From: Aphanothece sacrum FPU1
Lineage (GTDB): Bacteria > Cyanobacteriota > Cyanobacteriia > Cyanobacteriales > Microcystaceae
Length of the DNA: 64,000 bases
Reading direction: 5' to 3'
Assembly (NCBI RefSeq): GCF_003864295.1
Contig: NZ_BDQK01000014.1
Span: 1 to 64,000, forward strand
Shown: positions 56,176-64,000 of the stretch, in pieces
How the letters are laid out: every line of letters begins with the position of its first letter
Numbering within the stretch: the stretch's first letter is position 1
The notes under the pieces: model-generated
Seen by the model: only the letters and a program-made list of their open reading frames with translations
Databases searched by the model: none
Told to the model about the DNA's origin: nothing
Program-made: the position numbers and the translations under genes

Positions 56176-57441
56176 TTAAGAATTAAGAAAACTTAATTGT
56201 CGCTCAACTATTTTAGCTATTTTTAGGGCTGCACCGGGCTGTCCCCTAACTTGTGATAAGCGATCGCGGATATTATCCAGCTTAACGGGATTGTTTAACC
56301 AGTCTAACACTAATTGAGCTACCTCGTCCGCTTGGAGTTCTCCGAGTAATTCAGGTACGATTTCTTCTTTGGCCCAAATGTTAGGCCAAGCATATAACCG
56401 TCCTTGTTTAATGATAATGGTATTAATCACTTTTGACAAACTTGTCCCTATTAGGGGTAAATTAGACAAAATTCCGGGAATTCCGTCCCAAGTTCGCATG
56501 GCATCCAGTTGTTGAATGGGCAATAATATAATCATGGGTAGTCCTAATGCTGCTAATTCTGCAGTATTTGCTCCTGCAGAAGTCAAAGCTAAACAACAGT
56601 GACGCAGACGCTCATAAGCGGGAAATTCCGTAATCAGTTCTACTTGTAACCCATCAGGAGTCTCTAGATAGGAAGATTTTCCTGTATTTGGGGTCGTAAT
56701 GACTAATTTTCCCCTAATTCCTCCCAATTTCCTCACAAAAGGATTTTTTTGAGGATCAGCAAAATTGGCTAAAGTAGTTAAATCTAGGGTAGGGGCCACA
56801 GCAAGGATAAAACGAGTTTGGGGTTTTTGTTGATGAACTGCTTGCGCGATCGCCAAACATAAAGGAACCCCCTGGGTCAACTTTCCGGGTTTAGACCCTG
56901 GTAAAAGAGCAATAATCGGAGAATTGACTAAATCCTGGGATGAAGTAGCAATAGGAGCCACATTAGCCATTAAATCCCCTACTACGGTAAATTTATCTTG
57001 ATAGGATGGGGGGATAGAGTCAATGACTGAAGCATTCATGACAGCAAAGTGATCAATAGCACGATACCAACGAGCTTCCCATTCTGCATAGATAATAGTA
57101 CGATATCCTAAGCGTTTGCCTAAAATTAGGGGAAAAAATTGATCCCCTCCTAAAAATAGAACAATCCCTTGTTTTCTCCAGTCCCAATTTTCGGCAGTTT
57201 TTCCCCACAATAAAAAGGTAAAAAAATGTTCACTTGATTGTACCCGATCTACTTCTGAATAACGACTAGCGATCGCTGCTTCTTGTCCGGTAGCATGGGG
57301 ACAAATGGACAATATTACAGAAATTCTAACTTGAGAACGATCATGTCCCAGGATATCCCGTAAAGCTTTCACTACGGGACGAACCCAAGTTGTGACTTCT
57401 CCTGGGCCATTAGAAAGAATTAGGATATCAATGGGTTTCAT
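56176..57441 (-). CDS. Lipid-A-disaccharide synthase-related (GT-B type) protein
   Basis: The 421 residues start with ILILSNGPGEVTTWVRPVVK, matching the conserved beginning of the cyanobacterial LpxB-related family. The middle has IIYAEWEARWYRAIDHFAVMN and IALLPGSKPGKLTQGVPLCLAIA, and the end has the GT-B donor-site region CLALTSAGANTAELAALGLPMIILLPIQQ. LpxB joins two acylated glucosamines in lipid A synthesis; this family is clearly related but more divergent, so the reaction is uncertain. It is transcribed away from radC. Confidence 0.85.
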   Translation of the reverse strand: MKPIDILILSNGPGEVTTWVRPVVKALRDILGHDRSQVRISVILSICPHATGQEAAIASRYSEVDRVQSSEHFFTFLLWGKTAENWDWRKQGIVLFLGGDQFFPLILGKRLGYRTIIYAEWEARWYRAIDHFAVMNASVIDSIPPSYQDKFTVVGDLMANVAPIATSSQDLVNSPIIALLPGSKPGKLTQGVPLCLAIAQAVHQQKPQTRFILAVAPTLDLTTLANFADPQKNPFVRKLGGIRGKLVITTPNTGKSSYLETPDGLQVELITEFPAYERLRHCCLALTSAGANTAELAALGLPMIILLPIQQLDAMRTWDGIPGILSNLPLIGTSLSKVINTIIIKQGRLYAWPNIWAKEEIVPELLGELQADEVAQLVLDWLNNPVKLDNIRDRLSQVRGQPGAALKIAKIVERQLSFLNS

Positions 57442-57531
57442 TTATATTGTGTGTTTATATTTGTTTACAATCACTGACACTCCTATAAAAATAGACTATA
57501 AGCGAAATATTCGTACTTAACTGTTGAATCG

Positions 57532-58263
57532 ATGACTTATAGCCTAAGAATTGCGGATATTCCCTCTAGTGAACGTCCTCGTGAACGTTTAATTGCCCTT
57601 GGTGCCAATAGTTTGGCCACTGCCGAACTGTTAGCCATTCTTTTAGGTACGGGACAGGGTAAAGGTAAATTATCAGCAGTGGGACTTGGCCATTATATCC
57701 TGCAACAATTAAGTCAGCATCGTCGTGATCCTCTTGATGTTTTGCGTGATATTAATGCTCAGGAGTTGATCAAGATAGAAGGGATTGGCCCTGCTAAAGC
57801 TACAACTATTTTAGCAGCGATCGAGTTAGGAAAACGAACCTTTCAGATCAGACCTTTAGAAAGGGTAATCATTGAAAATCCAACGGCAGCAGCAGCAGCT
57901 TTAAGTCATGATTTGATGTGGGAGTCTCAAGAACGTTTTGCGGCTATTTTTTTGGATGTTAAAAATCGTTTAATTGGCATTAAAGTGATTACCATTGGAA
58001 CAGCAACTGAAACTTTAGTTGAACCGGGAGAAATTTTCCGAGAGACTCTTAAACAGGGGGCAAATCGTTTAATTGTAGCTCATAATCATCCTTCGGGTAA
58101 TCTTGAACCGTCTCAAGAAGATATTAATTTGACTCAAAGATTATTAGAGGGTGCTAAAATTTTAAGAATTTCTTTGTTAGATCATTTAATTTTAGGAGAG
58201 GGTAATCATTGTAGTTTACGCGATTTAACGGATTTATGGACAAAATATCCTCAAGATGATTAA
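57532..58263 (+). CDS. radC: RadC-family JAB/MPN protein
   Basis: The 243 residues have the helix-hairpin-helix-containing N-terminal half ([45 protein letters not shown]) and the JAB metal-site domain. The JAB ligands are at [40 protein letters not shown] (quoted region about 163-203), with E, HxH and SxxxxD. The historical radC DNA-repair role is now questioned; a metal-dependent hydrolase activity is likely by family. Confidence 0.93.
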   Translation: MTYSLRIADIPSSERPRERLIALGANSLATAELLAILLGTGQGKGKLSAVGLGHYILQQLSQHRRDPLDVLRDINAQELIKIEGIGPAKATTILAAIELGKRTFQIRPLERVIIENPTAAAAALSHDLMWESQERFAAIFLDVKNRLIGIKVITIGTATETLVEPGEIFRETLKQGANRLIVAHNHPSGNLEPSQEDINLTQRLLEGAKILRISLLDHLILGEGNHCSLRDLTDLWTKYPQDD

Positions 58264-58338
58264 AAGTCCCTGTATTATAATTAAACGTTAGCTTTTTGAT
58301 CATTAGCTTTAAATCATAGGAGAAGCTGCTGTATTTAT

Positions 58339-59430
58339 TTATTTAAAATATTCAACTACAGCACAAGCAATAACTTCTGCACCATCTTTAGATAAAGTTT
58401 TACCAATTTTTGGTCTATTAAGAGGTGTCAATAAAAAATCCCAATTTCCTTGATAAAAAGTTTCAGTATTAATAATCTGATGATCTGCATAATTTTGAAT
58501 TCCTTCTAATAAAAAAATCGCCTCAGCAAAATCATTTCTGGTTAGAGAAACAATGGGAACATCTAAGCGCATTGTTTCTGAAAAGGTACTAAATCCAGGT
58601 TTAGAGACAACTCGACCACAAATGGGCATAAAATCCACAGGTCTTAATGAAGTTTCTGTAATTTTGGTTAAATTAGGTAATTCGGGTGCTTGACGATCAA
58701 ATGTAATAAATTGCCAATCAGAAAATCTAGATAAATTATGATAAGGAATTTGGTCTAATCCTAAGCCCCCAAAGGTTAATAAAACAATCTGGTTACGAGG
58801 CGCAACTAACTTAAATTTATCTCTTAATTCTGCTTCTGTATAATGGGGATTTCCCCCCGTTAATCCCACATCAATGATAGAATTAAAGGCGTTCATCGGT
58901 TCAGCCATGGGTAGACGAAATAAGCGATCGCATTGTTGATAACATTGACTAATTTGATCAGCAATTATTTGAAAATCATCGCCCCAATCTCTATAAATAA
59001 AATCCCAACCAAAATTACTCATCATCCAACAAGGAATATTAGCTGTTTTAGCAATTAAAGCAGCCAAGGGGGGAATATCAGCTAATATTAAGCCAACCTT
59101 ATTGGTTTTAATAAAATTAACTTCTGAGGCAATTATTGAATTCTTTTTAGAAAAAATTTCTTGATTCTTTTTGAGAGTTTCTGTTTGATCCATTTTTAAA
59201 CTATCTGATTGAATTACTCCCACATCAAAAGCACGAGGACGATAAATAAAATCTCCAGGAATATAAGCTTCTAGTAGCCATCTTGGGGCAGTTGTGACAA
59301 GGATTAATAAAATATTAGGATTTAATTGTTGAATAGCTGCTGCAACAGCGCAAATACGCACAGCATGACCAAAACCATGACCAGTAGCAGCTAAATAAAC
59401 AACAGGTTGAGATTGATGAGAAAGTGACAT
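58339..59430 (-). CDS. GT-B-like glycosyltransferase-related protein
   Basis: The 363 residues start YLAATGHGFGHAVRICAVAAAI, the Rossmann-like beginning with the GHG-GH motif of glycosyltransferases related to MurG and to the N-terminal half of plant arabinokinases. The second half has LLTFGGLGLDQIPYHNL and VVSKPGFSTFSETMRLDVPIVSLTRNDFAEA, the latter typical of the C-terminal nucleotide-sugar site in GT-B proteins. No membrane helix is visible. Sugar and acceptor are unknown. Confidence 0.8.
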   Translation of the reverse strand: MSLSHQSQPVVYLAATGHGFGHAVRICAVAAAIQQLNPNILLILVTTAPRWLLEAYIPGDFIYRPRAFDVGVIQSDSLKMDQTETLKKNQEIFSKKNSIIASEVNFIKTNKVGLILADIPPLAALIAKTANIPCWMMSNFGWDFIYRDWGDDFQIIADQISQCYQQCDRLFRLPMAEPMNAFNSIIDVGLTGGNPHYTEAELRDKFKLVAPRNQIVLLTFGGLGLDQIPYHNLSRFSDWQFITFDRQAPELPNLTKITETSLRPVDFMPICGRVVSKPGFSTFSETMRLDVPIVSLTRNDFAEAIFLLEGIQNYADHQIINTETFYQGNWDFLLTPLNRPKIGKTLSKDGAEVIACAVVEYFK

Positions 59431-59476
59431 AATTTAGATAGTGATGGGGTGATGGGATGATAATCTATTACTTATT

Positions 59477-59513
59477 AATAAAAATCCTCCGTACTGTAAC
59501 AGCCGGAGGGATT
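59477..59513 (-). terminator. Intrinsic terminator of the CAAD gene
   Basis: Read on the minus strand, AATCCCTCCG (59513-59504) pairs with CGGAGGATT (59491-59483), with one bulged C, and runs into TTTATT. It lies about 20 bases after the CAAD stop codon. Confidence 0.8.
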
Positions 59514-59533
59514 AGAAAAGTAAGCTCTTTTGC

Positions 59534-59944
59534 TTAGTCGTTGTCGCCAAACATTTGATTTTTTAAAGCATCAAATTCAGCGAGCAACTCTTGACGATTA
59601 GAAGCTTTCCATAAATAACGCCAAACAAACCAAGCTGTATAAGATAGCCCTACTAATTGTAAGATGGGAGATAATAAAGGAATATCATCGATCGCGCCAA
59701 GAATAGCGATAGTAATTTTGACACTGATGATACCTAGTAACAGAAGACCAAGAGTGGTCAAAGGTTGTTTGTATTCACTGAAAAATTGTCCGATATATTC
59801 AGGCACTTTAGCCAAGATATCGACAACAGGTTCGATCCATTCTTGCCAAGGTTGATCCCCTAAAGAGGTTTTTTGAGTCATGGCACCAGGTAAGTCAGTA
59901 CTAAGATCTTTGGGTGTGGTTTGTTGTTGAACATTGGATTCCAT
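59534..59944 (-). CDS. CAAD-domain thylakoid membrane protein
   Basis: The 136 residues have a short hydrophilic N-terminus and an amphipathic helix (WQEWIEPVVDILAKVPEYIGQFF). Two membrane helices follow (about 62-84 and 92-112, PLTTLGLLLLGIISVKITIAIL and LSPILQLVGLSYTAWFVWRYL), then a short charged helix (NRQELLAEFDALKNQMFGDND). This is the CAAD architecture (cyanobacterial aminoacyl-tRNA-synthetase-appended domain), here free-standing and related to plant CURT1 curvature proteins. It probably shapes or organises thylakoid membranes. Confidence 0.88.
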   Translation of the reverse strand: MESNVQQQTTPKDLSTDLPGAMTQKTSLGDQPWQEWIEPVVDILAKVPEYIGQFFSEYKQPLTTLGLLLLGIISVKITIAILGAIDDIPLLSPILQLVGLSYTAWFVWRYLWKASNRQELLAEFDALKNQMFGDND

Positions 59945-60274
59945 TTTTAACTTATCCTTATCTAAGATTGGCGGGTTTTGAGCAAAAAGACAGTCGCACT
60001 ATTTAGCAGACTATCTAACCTCTGCTCATATTATCAGACACCTTTGAGGCCTGGATCGTTTCATTAAGCTAACTGTATTTACCGCTCAACTAAACTTACT
60101 CAAACTTAACTATTAAGTAGGCTTTGCCTAGTCATTCGTAGTGGGTAAAGCACCACTGGGTTAAACGGCAAACCCTTTATTCCCTTTTTTTAGTCTCTGT
60201 ATTTACCCCCTTAAAAGAGTGAGAGGGAGAACATAGGAGAGTAAATTGATGTCCGACACGGCCTAGACTTCCCC

Positions 60275-60339
60275 GTAGGGGCTGGTTTTTAACAAAATTT
60301 GAAGATTCTAACAAATATGTTAGATAAACCCGCCCCTAC
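60275..60339. repeat. Inverted repeat GTAGGGGCTGGTTT with inner hairpin
   Basis: GTAGGGGCTGGTTT (60275-60288) and AAACCCGCCCCTAC (60326-60339) pair at 13 of 14 positions, and CTAACA/TGTTAG (60308-60323) forms an inner stem. Single arms of the same sequence occur at 3285-3298 and 50911-50924. The gap 59945-60388 otherwise holds no gene I can support. Confidence 0.7.
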
Positions 60340-60388
60340 ACCCAATTTTTCCACACTTCCCACACTCCCTATCACATCAGGCAAATCC

Positions 60389-61264
60389 TTATTTAATACC
60401 CGTTAGGGCAGGTTCTCGATAGGACAATATTTCTTGGGGTTGAAGGGACTGGTTACAGTAAATTTCACAAGAGTTATTAGGACTCTCAATTAATTTTACC
60501 TTATCAAGTTCGGCACCTAATTCTTGAATGGGTTTTTGTAGTAATTGGGCAATATGTAGGGCAATATTTTCGGCAGTGGGGACAACTTGGGCAAAGTAGG
60601 GGATATCTTTGTTGAGAAAACTATGATCAAAGGGTTCGACCACATAGTCATTAATCACCTGGTGCAACCCGTCTAAATCGACTAACATACCCGTACGAGG
60701 ATCAATTTCTCCGGCGACAGAGACTTCTAAATGATAATTATGTCCATGGCCGTGAATACGGGCGCATTTGCCGTAAATTTCGCTGTTTTGTTCTAAGGTT
60801 AATTCGGGTAAGGCTAACCGATGGGCTGCACTAAAATGGGTTTGAACAGTTAATGTGGCTTTCATAGCGTTTCCTTGATAATCTGCCCATAATTGGGGAT
60901 GTTCAAATACCTGGATTTTGACGAGGGGTAAACGGGGGGCTAAACGTTGCCAAATGACTCTAGCAATGTTTTCTGTGGTGGGTAAGGTGTCTTCAAATTC
61001 TGGCCAAACGTCGTTAAGATAACCGTAGTCTAATTGACTGGTTACTTCTTGTTTAATCACTTTTTTGACGATAGACAGATTTTCTACCATGCCATAAGTG
61101 TCGATTTCTCCTACTAAAGAAACAGACAAGACGTAATTGTGTCCATGACCTGGAAATTGACTGGCTACCCCGAATTTTTCCCTATTTTGGGCTTCATCCC
61201 ATTCTGGCAACCAGTATCGGTGACTCGCTGAAAATTGAGCGCGACGGTTGATAATACATTGCAT
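60389..61264 (-). CDS. Double-domain QueD/6-pyruvoyl-tetrahydropterin synthase-like protein
   Basis: Two PTPS-type domains follow each other in about 291 residues. Each has zinc-binding histidines: FSASHRY and FPGHGHNY in the first, FSAAHRL and IHGHGHNY in the second. The second has the catalytic cysteine in GKCARIHGHGHN, while at the same place the first reads GVASQFPGHGHN, without cysteine. I place the start at ATG 61264 (MQCIINRRAQFSA), where the fold begins, rather than at 61369. It probably makes 6-carboxytetrahydropterin for queuosine, or a related pterin. Double-length members of this kind are known in cyanobacteria. Confidence 0.88.
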   Translation of the reverse strand: MQCIINRRAQFSASHRYWLPEWDEAQNREKFGVASQFPGHGHNYVLSVSLVGEIDTYGMVENLSIVKKVIKQEVTSQLDYGYLNDVWPEFEDTLPTTENIARVIWQRLAPRLPLVKIQVFEHPQLWADYQGNAMKATLTVQTHFSAAHRLALPELTLEQNSEIYGKCARIHGHGHNYHLEVSVAGEIDPRTGMLVDLDGLHQVINDYVVEPFDHSFLNKDIPYFAQVVPTAENIALHIAQLLQKPIQELGAELDKVKLIESPNNSCEIYCNQSLQPQEILSYREPALTGIK

Positions 61265-61549
61265 AGGTTTGGTCAAAATTAGGAATTTTGTAAAGTTAAG
61301 TAAACTTTCTCTTTCTTTTAGGATATCATTGTTTGCTGAGAAATTTTTGGGATCTCCCGTACCTGCCACCCGAACTACATATACTCCTTTTCCAACGACC
61401 TCTCAGACTGTACCATCATCCCCCATTGTTTTTAATGTTGTTGTCTAGGATGATAAAGTGGCGATCGCACATCTGAGTCTTTTGACGAGTTGATGTTGGC
61501 AATTGAGTAAAACATTAAAAGCCTCTCGCTGTGAGTTAGCCACGTCTAC

Positions 61550-61590
61550 GCCACCTGCTCTACTTGGGGAGACCCCAAGACCGCAGTGGC
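61550..61590. repeat. Nested palindromic hairpin
   Basis: CTTGGGG AGA CCCCAAG (61563-61579) is a perfect inner stem. GCCACCTGC (61550-61558) and GCAGTGGC (61583-61590) form an outer stem with one bulge. Sequences of the type ending in CTTGGGG..CCCCAAG are common dispersed repeats in cyanobacteria. An 81-codon minus-strand frame over this region (61445-61690) is therefore probably not a gene. Confidence 0.75.
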
Positions 61591-61699
61591 TCCTTTTAAG
61601 GCGTGGCGGTTGAGCGAAACGGGGTTTTAACCGGTGTGTATCCTTCGATATGCTACAATAAAAAGCGTGAGTAAGAACAAGGTTGGTCATAATAATATT

Positions 61700-61855
61700 T
61701 TGCTAGATATGGTGAAATTCCAGCCAGTAAGAGACGGGGTAAATCCTACGACTATGGGACAGGCAAGCAACGCAGCAAAAAGGAGTGATTTATTGCCGTA
61801 ACTATTGGTACAACCACTCGGAAAGCAATTACTTAAAAGTAAGTCCAGAGGTGAA
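61700..61855 (+). other. Possible structured-RNA / mobile-element remnant (unassigned)
   Basis: The stretch from GGTGAAATTCCAGCC (about 61709) through GAGACGGGGTAAATCC, GGGACAGGCAAGCAACG and CGGAAAGCAATTAC to the phosphoesterase start is G/A-rich and looks like conserved RNA rather than coding sequence. It recalls the 5' structured part of cyanobacterial group II introns, but no reverse transcriptase frame or intron 3' end is visible. A TTG at 61805 would extend the phosphoesterase through it, which I consider unlikely. Confidence 0.3.
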
Positions 61856-61882
61856 ATGGAAGATCATGTCTCTGATGTCATC

Positions 61883-62899
61883 ATGAATAACATTACTTGG
61901 CTTCACCTCTCAGATTGGCATCAAAGAGGAAAAGATTTTGATAGAAGAATTATACGTGATGCTCTAATTAAAGACATTAAAAATCGAGTTCAAATTAGTC
62001 CTCAATTAAAAAAAATTGATTTTATTATTTTTAGTGGCGATGTAGCTTGGTCAGGAACGTCAGAACAGTATAGTGGAGCGATCAATGATTTGTTTGATCC
62101 GCTCTTACAAGTTACTGGATTACCTAAAGAGTGTCTATTTATTATTCCTGGTAATCATGACTTGGATGAAACTGAATTTAGATTTTTACCAGAAGGAATT
62201 AAAAACCCTTTTCAGACTGAAAACGAGGTTCAACAATGGTTAAATTATGAAAAAGAACGTAATTATTTGTTGACCCCTTTTACCGCATATCAACACTTTG
62301 TTACTACATATACTGGTCAAGAGAGTCCTGGATATGCTAGTATTCGTCAGTTAGAAATACGGGGACAAAAAGTTGCTTTGCTTGGTCTAAACTCAGCTTT
62401 AATGTGTAGGCGAAATAAGCAAATATCATCTGATGGAGAGAAAGTTAATGATAATCGCTTTTTGATAGTAGGGGAACATCAAATTTACAATGCTTTAAAT
62501 AAAATAATAGATGATGATCTAAAAATTGTTGTACTTCATCACCCATTAGACTGGTTAATTGAGTTCGACCAAACTCGTATTGAAAGTCGGCTTCTGAGCA
62601 ATTTCCATTTTCTCCTTCATGGACATCGACATTATCCACAAATTAGAACTGGAAATAGTTCAGAAGGAGATTGTGTCATTATTAGCGGTGGAGCAAGCTA
62701 TGATCGACGTATTCCAACAGATCCACGCTATAATAGCTCCTATAATTTTGTACATCTTAATTTTGAGAATGGAAAAGGAAATGTCTATTGGCGTCGCTGG
62801 AGTGATAGGCGAAACGGAGGAGCATGGATTGAAGATACAGAGACATATAAAGATGGACAATATGAATTTCCCCTTCCTCAACAACTACTCCCAAAGTAA
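61883..62899 (+). CDS. Calcineurin-like metallophosphoesterase, stop follows a -1 slippery site
   Basis: All five blocks of the calcineurin-like family are visible: LHLSDWHQRG (DxH), FIIFSGDVAWSG (GDxxxSG), FIIPGNHDLDE (GNHD), VVLHHPLDW and FLLHGHRHYPQ (GHxH). It should hydrolyse phosphoesters of nucleotides, nucleic acid or protein with two metal ions. I use the ATG at 61883, where the fold starts; ATG 61856 and TTG 61805 are alternatives. At 62890-62896 the frame reads C CCA AAG followed by TAA. The -1 frame is open from there to the window end and encodes the membrane part described next, so the full product may be a fusion. Confidence 0.9.
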   Translation: MNNITWLHLSDWHQRGKDFDRRIIRDALIKDIKNRVQISPQLKKIDFIIFSGDVAWSGTSEQYSGAINDLFDPLLQVTGLPKECLFIIPGNHDLDETEFRFLPEGIKNPFQTENEVQQWLNYEKERNYLLTPFTAYQHFVTTYTGQESPGYASIRQLEIRGQKVALLGLNSALMCRRNKQISSDGEKVNDNRFLIVGEHQIYNALNKIIDDDLKIVVLHHPLDWLIEFDQTRIESRLLSNFHFLLHGHRHYPQIRTGNSSEGDCVIISGGASYDRRIPTDPRYNSSYNFVHLNFENGKGNVYWRRWSDRRNGGAWIEDTETYKDGQYEFPLPQQLLPK

Positions 62900-64000
62900 C
62901 AACCCCTCAGCCTCGATATAAAACAAATGGGACTGGGGGGGAAACAACTGTTATTAACCCAGCGAATCTTGAAGAGTATAATCTACTTCTTCAAGATATC
63001 TTGAGTATTTATCCTTCAGAGCAACAAACTGAAATTAAAATTATTTTTAATGAATTAAACTTAACTCAAAAACAACTAGAATTAGTCAAAAAAATAATAA
63101 AAGCCTCTCGTAATCAAATATCTTCGCCACAAGATGTAAAAGAGATAAAGTTACCTATAGTAGTAGAGTTTTTAGCTCAGCTTGAATCTAAATCAAAGAG
63201 ATTAAGCAATAGGTTAAAAAATAATCCTGAAATTAAGTCTGAGCAAATAGTAACTCTTCAAAAAATTCCCAGCATTATAAAAGCTTCTTCGCAATATAAT
63301 CAGAAAGAAATAACATCATCATCTCTTATTCTCACATTTGCTTTACCTATTATTTCATTAAGTTTACATTTAAAATCAGAAGCAGAGTTAGAAACAGAAT
63401 ATAATATTAATTTTAAAGAGTTAGTAAGAAAACTTCAAAGATATAGCAATCCTGTAAAAAATTATTTAAAAGTTTTTTTTATAGCATTGTTACTTTTTTT
63501 TCCAATAATAATGGAAAGAATAACATCCCTAGAAGTGTTTTTAAAATGGGAATTAAAGGTATTTGATACGCTAACACAACGAAAACCTTTTGAAAAACCA
63601 GATTCTCATTTATTAATTGTTGAAGTAACAGATGATGATCTGCAACGATATGGGTATCCTATACCGGATAATACATTAAGTCAGTTAATCAATAGACTAC
63701 AAAGACATCAACCAGCTATCATAGGGATTAATATTTTGCGTCTCAACAAAGTAGAAAATGATGATAAGGTAATTTATGTTTGTAATCATCAAATTGAGAC
63801 AAATGATCCTAATAGTAGAGGCGATTCTGCTCCATCTGACGTTTCAAATGATCATATAGGTTTTAGCGATATCATTGAAGACTCAGATAATGTTATTCGT
63901 CGTCATCTTTTGTTTCAAAAACCATATGCCACATCTCCTTGTCAAACTCCATTTTCTTTTAGTTTTTTATTAGCAGCATATTATTTAGAAGATAAAGGAA
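62896..64000 (+). CDS. CHASE2-domain membrane sensor, no own start, runs off the window
   Basis: In the -1 frame relative to the phosphoesterase, sequence is open from about 62863 to the window end. It begins with a Thr/Pro linker (VTTPQPRYKTNGTGG). A helical block of about 100 residues follows (NLEEYNLLLQDILSIYPSEQ onward), then one or two hydrophobic segments (VKNYLKVFFIALLLFFPIIM, about 63460-63515). A CHASE2 domain then starts: PDSHLLIVEVTDDDLQRYGY and LQRHQPAIIGINI (about 63598-63745). No good start codon exists before 63001, so translation probably depends on the upstream gene. CHASE2 is an extracytoplasmic sensor. The helical block resembles small effector-associated adaptor domains of cyanobacterial conflict proteins, tentatively. 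Confidence 0.75.

Noticed and set aside
61445-61690. 81-codon open frame on the - strand
   Set aside because: The middle is a nested hairpin repeat (61550-61590) and the translated text has no domain; it is probably repeat debris.
61805-61882. TTG-started N-terminal extension of the phosphoesterase
   Set aside because: The extension reads through RNA-like sequence, and the calcineurin fold starts at the ATG at 61883.
62619-62921. 100-codon frame overlapping the phosphoesterase 3' end
   Set aside because: It lies inside the GHxH-coding region in another frame and has no independent signal; it is a shadow of the real gene.

Overview
The window is a contiguous piece of a cyanobacterial chromosome. 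The evidence is frequent GCGATCGC (HIP1) octamers, a detached atpB-atpE pair, a CAAD-domain thylakoid protein, the DUF3038/DUF4335 pair, a pheophorbide-oxygenase-like Rieske protein and a cytochrome b6f cofactor-assembly homologue. The moderately low GC content and abundant AT-rich intergenic repeats suggest a unicellular Chroococcales-type genome (Crocosphaera/Cyanothece-like). That placement is inference from general character, not from a marker gene.

Layout. 1-2512: the 3' part of a large AT-rich P-loop helicase-like gene cut by the left edge. 2.7-9.3 kb: housekeeping genes (CCB-like, TPR, rsmE, comEC, exoD-like). 9.4-18.4 kb: an ion-transport block on the + strand (SERCA-type Ca2+ ATPase, two SLC13/ArsB-type permeases, a CPA2 antiporter with a Usp-like tail). 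18.5-23.2 kb: a DICT-domain histidine kinase-like protein, a creatininase-family hydrolase and atpB-atpE. 23.2-28 kb: a repeat-rich zone with two broken genes, cysE and a PEP-CTERM beta-propeller. 28-34.9 kb: dnaJ-tusA-rsgA operon, tRNA-Ser(CGA), M16 peptidase homologue, mnmE, dps. 34.9-43.3 kb: cutA, two Dpp/Opp-type permeases, adenosine kinase, Rieske oxygenase, DUF3038/4335, apt. 43.3-45.5 kb: a small accessory island (decayed IS630 transposase, HicA/HicB toxin-antitoxin pair, a coiled-coil pseudogene, hairpin repeats). 45.5-50.7 kb: ftsY next to a five-gene partner-switching operon (REC-PP2C, CheB, RsbW-like ATPase, STAS, HAMP/coiled coil). 51-61.4 kb: MscS channel with a solute-binding lipoprotein, YqeG phosphatase, methyltransferase, LpxB-like protein, radC, glycosyltransferase, CAAD, double-domain QueD-like protein. 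61.4-64 kb: repeat debris, then a calcineurin-like phosphoesterase whose stop codon follows a textbook -1 slippery heptamer; the -1 frame stays open to the window end and encodes a membrane CHASE2 sensor.

The most noteworthy observations are: the phosphoesterase/CHASE2 frameshift junction; the partner-switching operon; a roughly 180-bp foldback element with four internal hairpins present in six copies; other palindromic and heptameric repeat families that insert into each other; and several proteins with intact folds but missing canonical catalytic residues (histidine kinase H-box, M16 HxxEH, ComEC metal-binding motif, first QueD domain cysteine).

Everything is read by eye. Family names rest on recognised motifs, and no search or folding program was run.
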